From: Blepharisma stoltei | Taxonomy: Eukaryota; Ciliophora; Heterotrichea; Heterotrichida; Blepharismidae | Length of the DNA: 64,000 bases | Assembly (NCBI GenBank): GCA_914767885.1 | Contig: CAJZBQ010000024.1 | Location: 682,001-746,000 of the forward strand | Direction: 5' to 3' | Part shown: piece by piece, positions 9,533-20,408 of the stretch | Numbering within the stretch: the stretch's first letter is position 1 | How the letters are laid out: each line of letters begins with the position of its first letter | Notes under the pieces: generated by a model | The model's database searches: none | What the model saw: only the letters and a program-made list of their open reading frames with translations | What the model was told of the DNA's origin: nothing | Made by a program: the position numbers and the translations under genes

Positions 9533-11497
9533 CTAAATTTCGTTTCTCATTATAAGCTGCGTTATTTCTGCCAAAAAGCTGACAGAATTATGTATGTAAG
9601 ATCCACCTAGCAATATTGTAGGCTCCATTCCTCTTTGATTCATTAATGCTATCTCTTTGGCTTCTTCATAAGTAGTTCCGCCCACCATAAATATAATGAT
9701 TGTGGATATCCTTTCTTTAGGAAAAATCCTATAAAAATTTTTTAATAAAAAATTTTGATATATAAGTGATTATTAGTATAAATGAATCTCTAGCTAATTC
9801 TGTTTAATTTTAAACAAATTTTATTTTAAAAAAAATTAAATAAATATTTAGTTTCCAATTTTTGCAAATTAGGATTTTTTAAATTTCGAAAAAAACAAAT
9901 TGCTATAAACTTTTTCTTGTTCGCTCACGAAGGGGGAGAGTTAGGATTTAAAAGGAGCCGTAGGAGTAAATTCTGATTCTTTAAGTTTACCTTTAATTAA
10001 GTGCTCAATAGTATTGATTAAGTATGGCTGATGCTGAGTATAGACATTTGGAACATTTTTAAGGACAGTCGTTACCTTCGATCTTGCTCTCGCAAACAAA
10101 TTTTTATTATGAAAAAGGTCGCATTGCCTTACTTCTGACCCTGCATACTGTATAATTGCGTCAATCAGTTCAACCTGCTCTTCCTTAATTCCATTTTGCC
10201 TGAGCATATCCTTAATTTGATTAATTTTGTCATCTTTCTCATACCTAAGAGCATATAGAAGTGCCAGCTTTACCTTATCAAAATTATTGAATCTTGAATC
10301 CCTCAGCATTTCACAAATTTGCCTAAATTGATCCCCTCTATTTTCATTGCATGCTATATCTTGTTCAATTTCGCTGATATCTAGCAGCAGCCTTGCTTTT
10401 ATCGCATGATCGAGCTCTGAAGTCAAAGTGACATGCTTGCTTACATTTCCTGCCATCCTATTAAACTCTGGATAAATTTCAATAAATCTCTTCATGTCTT
10501 CAATACTTTCTACTTTTCCCGTTGTCTGTCTCGCTTGCTCATATTGATCTACATAGCTTTTGATGCTGAGTGCCAAGTCACCAAAATTTGAAAACATATT
10601 CTCTGAATAAAATGGGTCTTGAATGCTGGATAACGCGATTTGTTTTAAATCATTGCTTACCTGCTTTAAGCTGACTTTATTCATATCTAAGTTTAAGAGG
10701 TCATGAAGCATAGCTTGATATGTCCATTGATGCAAAAGTGGGGTGACTGGGTCTTCTCTTCTGTCTAAAATTAATAAAACAGTTGATTGGTCGACATTAT
10801 CAATAGTTGTTTTGTGGCCATTTGAGGATCTACCTGTATATAAACTCATTAAGTCTGGATCTTCTCTAAGCTTAGAATGGATCCTATCGGCAAGCGAATA
10901 GCAGAGCTCAGAATTGCGTTGATATCGGATGACTGGAAGCTTTTTAATTGCAAGAAGTGCAGAGAATAGGCCAAGGACCATACGATCCATAAGTGCAACA
11001 TCTTGAGGCTGCCATCTTTGATAGGATTTTGTTAACCCAATTGTGCTGGGGAGATTAAGAGTAAACAAATCATGGTTAATTGGGTAAAAATCAGAAAAAA
11101 TTTCAAACACTTGTCTGACAATTTCTTGACGATCTGCAGAAGCAAGGCGGCTGAGGAAGGCTGGCGGGACTGCATTTGTGAAGTAGAGATGGTAATTCCC
11201 ATATTTCGGATTTGAAATGGCTTGAGAAAGCTTTGAAAAGTTATCTTCAGTAGGTCTTATAATATAGATCGCAGAAAGGTGGCCTAAGCGTTCATCAGCA
11301 TCTGATACTAAAATAGATTTTTCAATCGGCTCTACTAGGAATACATTTTTTTGTAAAATTTCTGATTGGGTGATAATGAGTGATATAATTGAAGTCGTTT
11401 CATGATCAAGAACTAAAGACTTCATGCCTTGGTTGTCTTCAAAAATTCTTTCCAAGTAATCGCGAAGTATTCGGATGAAGCTATATCTTGGTTCCAT
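9533..11497 (-). CDS. VPS45: VPS45-type Sec1/Munc18 protein
   Basis: SM-family regulator of SNARE fusion at endosomes and trans-Golgi. With 9732-9941 removed the product is 584 residues, the family's usual length. Seen: N-terminal S-L-V-L-D-H-E-T-T-S-I-I-S; the signature L-L-I-L-D-R-R-E-D-P-V-T-P-L-L-H-Q-W-T-Y-Q; C-terminal I-I-I-F-M-V-G-G-T-T-Y-E-E-A, typical of VPS45. The last ~65 codons lie beyond the IES; unexcised, a TAA at its right border would truncate the protein. Start ATG 11495-11497 faces the SUMO-ligase gene across 149 bp. Confidence 0.95.
9732..9941. mobile_element. Decayed family-1 IES in VPS45, TA flanks
   Basis: 210 bp with the family-1 interior (GATATATAAGTGAT, GCAAATTAGGATTTTTT) and right end GTTCGCTCACGAAGGGGG; the left C-rich end is gone. 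A cut between TA 9732-9733 and TA 9942-9943 joins K-S-Y-R-I-F to P-K-E-R-I-S-T in frame. A cut between the longer TTAGGA repeats gives a stop, so TA is the working boundary here. Confidence 0.85.
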
Positions 11498-11646
11498 TTA
11501 TAAAATTCTTGCATAACTAATTTTAGTTGAATTTTTTCTTTATAAAATATTCTCTAAATAATTTTAATCAAAATATCTTAAGGGAAAAATACTTTTGGAA
11601 ATTTGTATAGAATTCATTTATAGAATATCCCCCGCGAGATCAAAAT
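11498..11646. promoter_or_regulatory. Short divergent intergenic region
   Basis: 149 bp between the VPS45 and SUMO-ligase start codons, so both promoters must lie here. AT-rich; no motif I can name with confidence. Confidence 0.45.
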
Positions 11647-13023
11647 ATGGAGGTAAGATTGAATCATTATATGCTGAAGCTTAGGCTGCATAAGCTTGCT
11701 GATCTTAGAGAATTGTGTAAACAGCTTATGGTCAGACAAAACGGAAAAAGAGACGAAGTTGCGAATCGATTGGTTGGCTATTTACTAACTCCTGAAGGCA
11801 AAAGAGAAGCAAAATCCAAACTCCCTCGAGAATTTTATGAAAGGTTTTACGATGAACGAGAGTCTGATAAAAGCTCTGTACAAGTTGATTGCTTATGTGA
11901 CGGCAGCGTGGCTGGCCAAGTAATTAAATGCACAAGATGCAACAGAAATCAACACATAATGTGTATAGGAAAACAAACCCAATCTGAAAACTATGAATGT
12001 GTCAGCTGCCAAATAATTCAGATGCATCCTCTTGATGAAGTTTTAGAATTTCTTATTACTCCGTTTTGAATTTGTAAAGATTCTGTAAGTCCATGTGAAC
12101 GATCATTTGAGTGCTCTTTCGAGTTCCAGCAGCGAATTTTTGATTCAAGAGGTGAATTACAAGTCCAAATCCGCTGCATCCGATTAGATGGCATTGGCTA
12201 CACTCAAAAATGGCCAAAGCATGGCTCGTTATCAATAAATGGGAAAAATGCTATGGAATTCACAGTCTCCAAAAATCCCAATGCAAAACAAAGAAAAGAC
12301 GAAATCCTCAATATTTCAGTCCTGCTAGCCAATGGGAAAAACACAGTTGGGCTGCTAAAATATAATGATCTCGACACATATGCAGCTGCTGTATTATTAA
12401 TTAAACAAAAATCAGAGGATACTCTTATAAGAGAAATAACTGAAAAGCCAGGCCTGAGTATTGAAGAAGGCAAAGAATTTGTAATTAATAAGCTTGCACG
12501 TGGAGATGATGATATTGTTTCGGAAAGTGTAAAACTCTCGCTTAAATGTCCCTTCGCAATGACTTTTATGGAGATTCCAGTCAGAGCTGTGAATTGCACG
12601 CATATTCAGTGCTTTAATTTAGCAACTTTTGTTAAGTTGCAAAGAGCTTCAAGAGTGAATAGATGAAGGTGCCCAATATGTAAAGGGTTTGCATTTAATT
12701 TGATTGTGGATCGATATTTTGAGTCAATCATAAAAACAGCTATGGCGGAAGGGACTGATATGCATAATATTGAATTTTTTCGGGACGGGAGTTATAAGAT
12801 AATTACGTTTGATGAGTATATTGCAGACCAAGAGGAAGATGCAATCTTTAAGGGAAGTGGCCCAGAAAATGTTAAAGCAGAAGACATAGAGAATATTAAT
12901 AGAAAAAGATCAAGAAATGAAGACGAAGGTGTAATACCAATTAAGACACCAAAAATTGATGGTCATAATGGCAGTTCCTCTATGAAAAATGGAAGAAGTA
13001 TAGAAATGATTGAGCTAGACTAG
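11647..13023 (+). CDS. SIZ/PIAS-type SUMO E3 ligase (SAP, PHD, SP-RING)
   Basis: 458 residues with two TGA-Trp codons (near 12067 and 12664). N-terminal SAP-like helix pair (L-R-L-H-K-L-A-D-L-R-E-L-C), then a PHD finger with paired Cys (V-D-C-L-C-D-G, C-T-R-C-N-R-N-Q-H, C-V-S-C) as in plant SIZ1 and yeast Siz. PINIT-like middle, then SP-RING: C-P-F-A-M-T ... P-V-R-A-V-N-C-T-H-I-Q-C-F ... R-W-R-C-P-I-C. The acidic tail ends V-E/M-I-E-L-D-like, which could be a SUMO-interacting motif. Predicted to transfer SUMO to chromatin-linked substrates. No intron or IES. Confidence 0.92.
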
Positions 13024-13126
13024 ATACACAAACTATTTTTAAGTTGATATCACCATTTATTAATATAATTAATATTTAGGTAAAGGGCAAATGAATATTT
13101 AAAACTATGCAATTATTAAATTAAAA

Positions 13127-14850
13127 TTAATAGCATGCAATACTTGACGTCATTGCGTATTCCATTGCAATTGATTTATATGCAATATTCCTTGAATTCC
13201 TTCGTTTTTTATAAAAGCAGTACGACACTACTCCAATAGAGACTATCGAGAGTATTGCTATGATTACAACTATGGTGATCACCCATATCCTTTCACCCAC
13301 TCCTGAATCATCATCTCCTGTGACGGCTGGAGCTAGATAAATCTGTAAATTCTCCATATCATAAACACTATAATATTCCCTTAGGAAAGGCACTCCAAGA
13401 ATCCAGCCAGTTAAATTGTGGGAATAAAGCAATAACATTGCCGTTCCATTGTTAAAAATTTGAAAATAAGACTCTGGACACACAGAATATTTATTGCCTT
13501 CTAATGTAAATACAATGTCAGGATATTTAGTTTCTCGATTGTATGGACAATGAATATATAAATATTTAGAACCAGAACAGCCGAATTTCTCTTTAAAATA
13601 AGAAAGCACGTTATCAATGTAATTGTTTGGTCCTCATATTATCTCAGATTTTGAATCAATTATAGCGGTTTCGCTATTTATTGATAAAGTTCCAGCTGGA
13701 GTTGATATTTCAGTTATATTTATTTCCCAATAGCCTCGAAAATCAGCAAGTTCTAAATAAGTGTATGACCCTTTGGCATATTTATCATCACTTCCACCAA
13801 TAACCAATGCTGATTTTGGCTGATTTTTTCGGTTTATATTGTTCAAAAATAAGGAAAAAATTGATTTTTTTATAACTCGCTGGTCAACTAGAGTTTGTAT
13901 ATAAGTAGAAGTGCCATCTTCTAATTCTCCACCATTAAGATTAGAAAAATCATAAGAAAAATATTAGAATTAACTCTAGTTTAATAGCGAGCAACAAGTA
14001 TTTTTATACAAAATATGCTTTTTGTCTAATATATGATATGATTAAGGATTATTTCAAGGTAATCTTGTATTTCTACCGAATTTTAGACAGTTTGCATTTT
14101 ATGATATAGTATTATTAGTTAATTGAATTTTCTTGTAAATATTTGCAGTTAAAATATTTTATTAAAAAACTAGCCACTTCATGGTAAGCAAATAATATTG
14201 CTCACTCTTAAAGGGTGCATATTTTTCATAGGCATTATTTTTTCCAAATAGAAAAAAAAACGTTATTTTTTGGCAAAATGAAAAAAAAATTAGAAAAAAT
14301 AGTACCAAGGAAATGTCTAATGGGAGCATTTCGACTAATCTTAAAGTAGGAGTAAATTAAAACCAAGCCCAAACAAGCCATCTTCGTCAAATTTAACGTC
14401 ATTGTCATGCTCAATAAGTAAAAAATATTGGCCTTTAGCTTCTGCCAATTTTTCCGGGCCAAAAGATGCAGTTTCTGAGCTTAGATTTCCTGAGACATAT
14501 TGATCATCACTAAAATTTAATCTAATTGAGGCATAAGGTCCTTGATAAGTATCAGATGATTTTGGATCGAAAAAATTTGTAAAATTCTTACAAGAAACAC
14601 AATTTTTATCCGGGACCACAATTCTATACCCACTAGTGTCTATGCTGAGGTTAAATTTTTGAGCAGGAGTCCCTAAGTTTACGCTTGCAAAATATTCACA
14701 CTGACTAAAAATTACATTTTCCTTATTTGTTAGCTCTATTGAATACTGCATTCCATCATCTGATTTTCCGAGAATTTCAATGTCAGAGTAACTGATAAGT
14801 TTAGGCATTGAGATAGCACATATTAAGAAAAACAGTGCTATGGAGAACAT
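13127..14850 (-). CDS. Membrane-anchored pepsin-like aspartic protease
   Basis: Signal peptide M-F-S-I-A-L-F-F-L-I-C-A. First active-site loop reads S-I-D-T-S-G-Y (D-T-S in place of D-T-G); the second reads A-I-I-D-S-K-S-E, keeping Asp but replacing the usual G-T/S, so activity is uncertain. G-L-F-G-L-G-F-N marks the conserved pepsin loop. A C-terminal membrane helix (W-V-I-T-I-V-V-I-I-A-I-L) and basic tail make it type I, like vacuolar or GPI-class A1 proteases. TGA-Trp near 13633. An insert at about 13955-14342 splits the lobes; about 444 residues after removal. Confidence 0.85.
13955..14342. mobile_element. IES in the aspartic protease gene
   Basis: About 385 AT-rich bases with stops in all frames separate G-L-G-F-N from D-F-S-N-L-N-G-G. 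TA-bounded cuts at 14342-14343 paired with 13953-13954 (or about 13962-13963) keep the frame. A TTA/CTCC-like end at the left is also present but gives the wrong frame. Exact borders are uncertain. Confidence 0.7.
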
Positions 14851-15021
14851 ATTATTATAAAAATTATGATAATTGTTGAAAAATTGACTTTCAGGTAGTT
14901 TTGTTATGGAGTTATTTATAACTTGCTTTATATATGAATTTCAGATTAAATTAACAAATAGGGATAGAAATATAATATAATTATATCTAAAAATAAATTT
15001 AATTAATAAGCATTTCAGAAA

Positions 15022-16782
15022 TTAGTAGATTTCTTCATTAAAAGGGATTTTATGCTCTTCATATAGTTTCCCAGAGTTTTGAGGAAGCATGAAATTTCGT
15101 GGGTTATATTGCAAATTGGCTTTTGGCTTGCTACGCTCTTTTTTAATGGCGATTTGGCTTGATTGAATATTTTGAACTTTTTCTTGTTCTTTCTTATTTT
15201 GAATCAGAAATTCATAAGGGTTCCCTTTGGTTACAGGCTCACTTTGTAATACACCTGCTAGATCATCCACTTTTGGATGAGAAATTCCTTTATTTCCACT
15301 CCCAATATTTAGTATATCTGGGAGATCTTCTTTAATTATTGGAGGTAGCAGAGTTTCTCCTATGTCAATTATTGTTTTTTCTGGTTTTCTGGTAGGACTT
15401 TCTATAGAAATTTTTATATGCTCTTGCTTTGGATTTTTTTGAACCTTACTTTTATTTTCATCCTCAATATCCCATGCATCCGGCAAGCCTTTCTCTTCTT
15501 GTTTTGGCTTTTTATGTTCTAATTTTTGAACTTTGCTTTTATTTTCATCCTCAATATCCCCCCATACATCTGACAAACCTTTCTCTTGCTTTGGATTTTT
15601 ATGTTCTAACTTGCTTTTATTTCCATCCTCAATATCCCAAACATCTGGCAAGCCTTTCTCTTGTTTTTGATTTTTATTTTCTAATTTTTGAACTTTGCTT
15701 TTATTTCCGTCCTCAATACCCCAAACATCTTGCAAACCTTTCTCTTCTTTTTCAGATAACAAATTTTCTCTTATACCAATCATTGCTTTATCTGATTTTT
15801 TAATCAAATTCTCTTTTTGAATTTGCACAGGTATTTGCTTTTGATTTTTATGCTCTTCTTTTAGAACTTGCACAGGTTCTTGCATTGGATTTTTATGCAC
15901 TTCTTTTTGAATTTGCACAGGCGCTATTTTTGGATTTTTCTGCTCTTCTTTATGAGTTTTGCTTTGTTTATTCTCAACTAAATATGGAAAACTGAAGCTT
16001 GGATCATTATCACCTATTATTTCAAGATTGTGATGTAATACTGAAAACTCAATTTCTGTTTCTTTATCAATTTGAAATAAAGTAATCAAAATAGGATTAG
16101 GAATTATGGAATTGCTAATTTTCTGGCAATTATCGCTAGAATAAATTCAGAAATCAATACTATAGAAATTTCCCATAGATGGCGCTGTTTGCCCTTGATT
16201 TGCCCACTGGGGAAATTTTTTGGTTCAACCAGTACCATATGGTTTGATCAAACCAAAAAATTTTCCTCATGGGCAAATCAAGGGCAAACAGCGCCATCTA
16301 TGGGAAATTTTTATAAATTCTCTTGAGAACATATTCAGTTCGCTATCATTTTCATCAACCATTGCTGTTTTAGGCGAAATTAGTTCTTTTGAAAATTCTA
16401 AAATCTCATTATATAAAGACTTGGATTTTTCCAAGGCTTCTCTATACTCTGCTTGGCTTGCAGTGTTTTCTTCGATTTGTTCAATAATACTTGTAAGTTT
16501 TGGGAAGGACTTGAATCTGGATCTTTTTACTCTGTTAAGGCTAATTAAGTCTTACTCCCCCATCCTTGATAGAATGATTCTTAAGAATTGGGAAAATTAA
16601 CCCTCATTCTTAATCGAACGATTTTCATATATTGCAAATCTTTTATATATAATAAATCAATACATTAGTTAATATTTATTATAATTTATGAAAATTAATA
16701 GTTTGAATAGGCAAATTGAGAGTAATTTACGCGTTTTCTTAATAATCTGCACGGAATTAATCATCCGAAGTGCTTTAGCCAT
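15022..16782 (-). CDS. Unknown protein with ~27-residue tandem repeats
   Basis: Start taken at ATG 16782 (M-A-K-A-L-R-M-I-N-S-V). About 476 residues after removing 16161-16313 and ~16548-16724. The middle has four to five copies of a unit like E-K-G-L-P-D-V-W-D-I-E-D then N-K-S-K-V-Q-K-L-E-H-K-N, preceded by a second repeat, V-Q-I-Q-K-E-x-H-K-N. Highly charged, no membrane segment, likely disordered. No family recognised. The 5' exon is inferred from frame continuity and is the least certain part. Confidence 0.6.
16161..16315. mobile_element. Palindromic TATAGAAATTTCCC element
   Basis: 155-bp inverted repeat: TATAGAAATTTCCCATAGAT and GGCGCTGTTTGCCC at the left, the same inverted at the right, with an inner repeat around TTTGGTTCAACC and GGTTTGATCAAACC. 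Excision leaving one TA gives S-R-E-F-S-I-D-F in frame. Confidence 0.88.
16548..16724. mobile_element. Candidate IES near the repeat-protein start
   Basis: A stop-rich segment separates the putative first exon from the rest. Two TA-TA pairs keep the frame (177-nt or 186-nt cut). The left side shows TTACTCCCCC, like class-1 ends, but that exact border does not restore the frame. Borders unresolved. Confidence 0.5.
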
Positions 16783-17031
16783 CAACCTGGCCTCAAAAGC
16801 TTAATAATCTAAAAAAGTTTAGAATTATTATAAATTGAAAATAATTAATATAAAAGAGAAATATTTTATAAACGATTTTTTATTTTAATAGTTTTAATAT
16901 TTAATATCTTAAGCCTCTTATTTTAAAAAGTACACACCAAAACAATAAAAATAATATATATTAATTGTAAATATTATTTTTTTCCAAACATTTTTTAAAT
17001 CCCCATCATTGATCAAAGAAGTGGGGAGTTA

Positions 17032-17400
17032 CTATCTTTTTAAGTAGTTCATACCATAGCAGCCAAATGATTGAAAATAAATGAGTTTATCTATGAGCTG
17101 CACTATGATTGCGCCTGAGACTGATAAAAATGGGCAAGGGCGAATCATTGCGAATCCTTCTTCACAAACGGGCGCGCATTTTTTTCCTCATTCGGCCCAA
17201 TTTTTTCCTTTATGAATATTCGGAATTTGATGGATTTTAAGGGACAAATGTCTTCCGAGGAAAAAAGATTTCTTCCAAATTTCCCGAGTAATATCTCACT
17301 AGTGATAATTCCCGATCAAATGAAATGAAGCCTCAAAAACAAGTCTAAATTCATCAGTGTCTTCAGGGATAGAGTAGACAGGAAGATAGTCGGCTTCCAT
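17032..17400 (-). pseudogene. Possible small gene with one in-frame TAG
   Basis: In the 870-bp gap 16783-17655 a minus-strand frame from ATG 17400 runs 122 codons (M-E-A-D-Y-L-P-V-Y-S-I-P-E ... L-K-R-stop), broken once by TAG at 17299-17301. Base composition is less AT-rich than the surroundings, suggesting real coding. No intron removes the TAG. An overlapping plus-strand frame of ~75 codons (ATG 17082) competes. Product unknown. The rest of the gap shows nothing. Confidence 0.35.
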
Positions 17401-17655
17401 TATAAATTTACAGAATTCTATTATTCCCGAATTATATCAAAACTTATATTTGAATTAATTATCATTGCATATCGAAATTATCTGTACAATAATATTATTT
17501 ACCTATTTAATTCTCATTTGCTTTAAATTGTTCAGATTTAATAGCCTTATTACAGCAATCAGAAATTAAAAACCGAATAGATAAATCTTTTTTATTTATT
17601 GTGAATAGCTTACTTTACATTTCGAGAATTTATTGTTGTATAATGTTTCACATGT

Positions 17656-18988
17656 TTAAAGTTCCATAATAGTCCTGTATGTTTTTTCATAAATCACAAA
17701 AAATAAAGCATTTGTAGGCAAAATTCTTATCTTATCTTGATTATCTATAGCAAGTTTAACGTCCATTACCAGGCTGCCAGAACACAGCTAACCCCAACAC
17801 TACTCCGGGCGAATTTCGTATAATTTTCTCTCAGCACCCACCAATGGTGTGGCTATCTTGGAATTTTCACACAATGAGAACGCTAGTTTAAGTTTGGGCT
17901 TCTACAACTCTTCTTTGAGCTCAAGCACTTGAGCCCGATCGGCACCCTAAAAGTTCCAGTCTCCATCACTTGGGGTAGGTTTAAAACTCAATTCCCTAAG
18001 GTCAGGAGTCCGATAGGAAAAAACCACCCAAATCTTCTTCCCTGACATAGCTCGTATAAATTCACCAGGTGAAGCCAAGATTCATAATTAAAATATGAAA
18101 GAGATGGTCGACTTCATATTTTAATTATGGCGAAATTCTGATCAGTTGGACCGACAGTCCTCTATAAAACCCTTTATGTCCTTCCGAATTCCAAGTTTTT
18201 ATAATACAGTTCCTGAATCCTGTAAAAAGTTTTTCATCCTGCACTTTCCCATGAATTTCTTTTGAGTTTGTGCTTGCGAATTTTCCATACTGCTCTTGCT
18301 GAAGCTTTACCATCACAGACTGCATTGGATAAAGTGCAATCGTTGATAGAAATTTGCTGGCTCCTCCAGCAATAGCAATTTTCCCGTTATTATCATATCC
18401 ATCCATAACCTCTTTCAATAATTCATAAAAATACAGCTGAAAAGCCCCATTTGAGCATAGGATAAGCCCAGGCATCAGCCCTGAGAAATACCCTCTCACC
18501 CCATCTAATTTATAAATTTTTTTAATAGCTTCAACTGTATCTCCATACCAATGACTTGTACGATTTTGGAGCATAACCCTAGTCTTGATCACCCACAAAG
18601 GATTTGTAATAATCCTCGATATAACAGCAGCTTCTGCAGCCACTGAAAATCTATATATTTCTGGGTGTTTTTGCTTGAATTCCAATGAATATCTTTTTTT
18701 CGCTGATTCATAAAAATAAAAATAGACAGTTCACGCAAAGCTTGAGCATAGGCTTATATGCCACCCTCTATATAATGATAAAGCACCTTCAGAAGAATAT
18801 AAGGATTTTAATGCATGAATTGGGTTTCTATATTTTTCCTTTAATGTCGAGTTAAAAGTGTCTGACACAATAAGTCTAACTTTGATCATTTCTAATGGAA
18901 ACAGTATAATAGAGCCTAGTGAAGCTGTAAAACCTGCTACAGATGAAGCAACCTGTGAGCGTTCCATATTTCATGCGAAATTAACCAT
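17656..18988 (-). CDS. SLC25A32: Mitochondrial folate/FAD carrier (SLC25A32/FLX1 type)
   Basis: 306 residues after removing 17717-18128 (one target-repeat copy left). Three carrier signatures: F-P-L-E-M-I-K-V-R, N-P-L-W-V-I-K-T-R and Y-P-M-Q-S-V-M-V-K. The Trp in the second, followed by V-M-L-Q and later V-R-G-Y-F-S-G-L-M-P-G-L, is characteristic of the folate/FAD subfamily; most other carriers lack it. Two TGA-Trp (near 18731 and 18972). Past the insert the last helix reads R-I-L-P-T-N-A-L-F-F-V-I-Y-E. Start at ATG 18986-18988, upstream of M-E-R-S-Q. Confidence 0.9.
17732..18128 (-). mobile_element. Retroelement-like insert in the carrier gene
   Basis: 397 bp between imperfect 15-bp copies GGCAAAATTCTTATC (17717-17731) and GGCGAAATTCTGATC (18129-18143). 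The 5' end is at the right, beginning with the hairpin ATAATTAAAATATG ... CATATTTTAATTAT (18084-18128). A TTATC-rich tail is at the left. The target copies have diverged at two positions and the right one has lost its internal TA. Confidence 0.8.
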
Positions 18989-19259
18989 TCTTAACTCCAC
19001 CAGTAGCCATCAAATTCTTGCTTATTCGTGGGAGCACAAAATCTTTTTATAATAAATTTTTATATAAATAGACTTGCTTATTATTGGGGGTAAATGCACA
19101 AAATTTGTATTTTTTGCATTTTATCTGAAACCTACCCAAGAATAAGTAAATTTCGATCCAAAAATTTACTATTTGAAAATTTGCGCTAACCCCCATGAAA
19201 TAAATGTAAATTTGCTTATTACTGGAGGAGTAAGCGAAAATTGACCGACATTAATAATC
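18989..19259. promoter_or_regulatory. Divergent intergenic region with imperfect inverted repeat
   Basis: 271 bp between the carrier and MetAP1 starts. Contains TTATTATTGGGGGTAAATG near 19079 and its imperfect inverse ending near 19203, plus a partial direct repeat near 19213. It could be a small palindromic element or a regulatory region; I cannot decide. Confidence 0.4.
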
Positions 19260-20327
19260 ATGGAAGAAGCAAAAGTGAATCCATGTGAAGGATGTGGCTC
19301 AGCGTCTACGTTGAGGTGCCCAACATGCATCAAAATGTGGAGACCGTCTTCTTATTTTTGTAGCCAAGATTGCTTCAAGAGAAATTGGGGAGCTCATAAA
19401 GCCAAGCACGAAGACAATATCACTTATACAGGGCCACTAAGAAGAGGCTATGTGACTCCTATGAGAACAGTCCCAGACCACATTGAAAAGCCTGACTATG
19501 CAGTCACAGGGATCCCTGTAAGCGAGCACAAAGCAAGGTCAGACAGAGAAATCCCTGTTTACAGCACAGAGGAACTTGATAAAATCAGATATTCCAGCAG
19601 ACTCGTCAGAGAATGCTTAGATCTGTGCCACAGGATGATCCGCCCTGGCTTGACCACAGAAGAAATTGACATTGCGGTGCACGAGTTTTGCCTTTCTAGA
19701 AATGCTTATCCATCCCCTCTGAATTACTATCATTTCCCTAAATCAGTTTGCACATCTCCTAATGAAGTCGTATGTCATGGAATTCCAGACTCCAGGCCGC
19801 TTCAAAATGGAGACATTGTAAACGTGGACATCAGCATTTATTATCAAGGATTCCATGGAGATGCCAATGAAACTTATTTGGTAGGAGAAGTCGCTGACAG
19901 CTCAAAATTATTAGTAAGGACAACTTATGAAGCTTTAATGAAAGCAATTGAAGCTTGTAAACCTGGAGTCAGATATAGCGAACCTGGAAATATTATCAGC
20001 AAATATGTAGAAGAAAGAGGATTTTCAGTGGTAAGAAGCTACTGTGGACATGGTGTTGGGAGGATGTTCCATTGTGCACCAACTGTGCCGCACTATGCTA
20101 AGAATAAGACGCCGGGAATTATGAGGCCTGGGCATGTGTTTACAATTGAGCCGATGATAAACATGGGAAACTGGAGAGATCAGAAATGGGAAGATGATTG
20201 GACTGCTGTAACTGTGGATGGACAAAGGTCAGCACAATTTGAACATACTTTGCTTATTACAGAAACAGGAGTAGAAATTTTGAGTGGGAGACTGGAAACT
20301 TCACCTCCACTGGAGTTTTTAGAATAA
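19260..20327 (+). CDS. METAP1: Methionine aminopeptidase 1
   Basis: 355 residues, uninterrupted. N-terminal zf-C6H2 zinc finger (C-E-G-C-G-S ... C-P-T-C ... C-S-Q-D-C-F ... H-K-A-K-H), as in eukaryotic cytosolic MetAP1, binding ribosomes. Catalytic pita-bread fold with metal ligands visible: D in V-D-I-S, D in G-D-A-N-E-T, H in G-H-G-V-G-R, E in T-I-E-P-M and E in Q-F-E-H-T. Removes initiator Met co-translationally. No TGA codon, intron or IES, so it serves as a clean reference for codon use. Confidence 0.97.
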   Translation: MEEAKVNPCEGCGSASTLRCPTCIKMWRPSSYFCSQDCFKRNWGAHKAKHEDNITYTGPLRRGYVTPMRTVPDHIEKPDYAVTGIPVSEHKARSDREIPVYSTEELDKIRYSSRLVRECLDLCHRMIRPGLTTEEIDIAVHEFCLSRNAYPSPLNYYHFPKSVCTSPNEVVCHGIPDSRPLQNGDIVNVDISIYYQGFHGDANETYLVGEVADSSKLLVRTTYEALMKAIEACKPGVRYSEPGNIISKYVEERGFSVVRSYCGHGVGRMFHCAPTVPHYAKNKTPGIMRPGHVFTIEPMINMGNWRDQKWEDDWTAVTVDGQRSAQFEHTLLITETGVEILSGRLETSPPLEFLE

Positions 20328-20408
20328 TGGTAATCATAACTATCATTTTTTAGCCTCACAATAAAAGCTCTCCTCACCTAATTTATGTTTTAATGACCAG
20401 ATTAATAA

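Noticed and set aside
15429-15803. 124-codon plus-strand ORF
   Set aside because: Antisense shadow of the repeat-rich minus-strand gene; its repeats mirror that gene's coding repeats.
16546-16560. 15-nt intron GTAAGACTTAATTAG in the repeat-protein gene
   Set aside because: It has good intron ends, but splicing there leads to a stop with the candidate upstream exon; TA-bounded IES cuts keep the frame.
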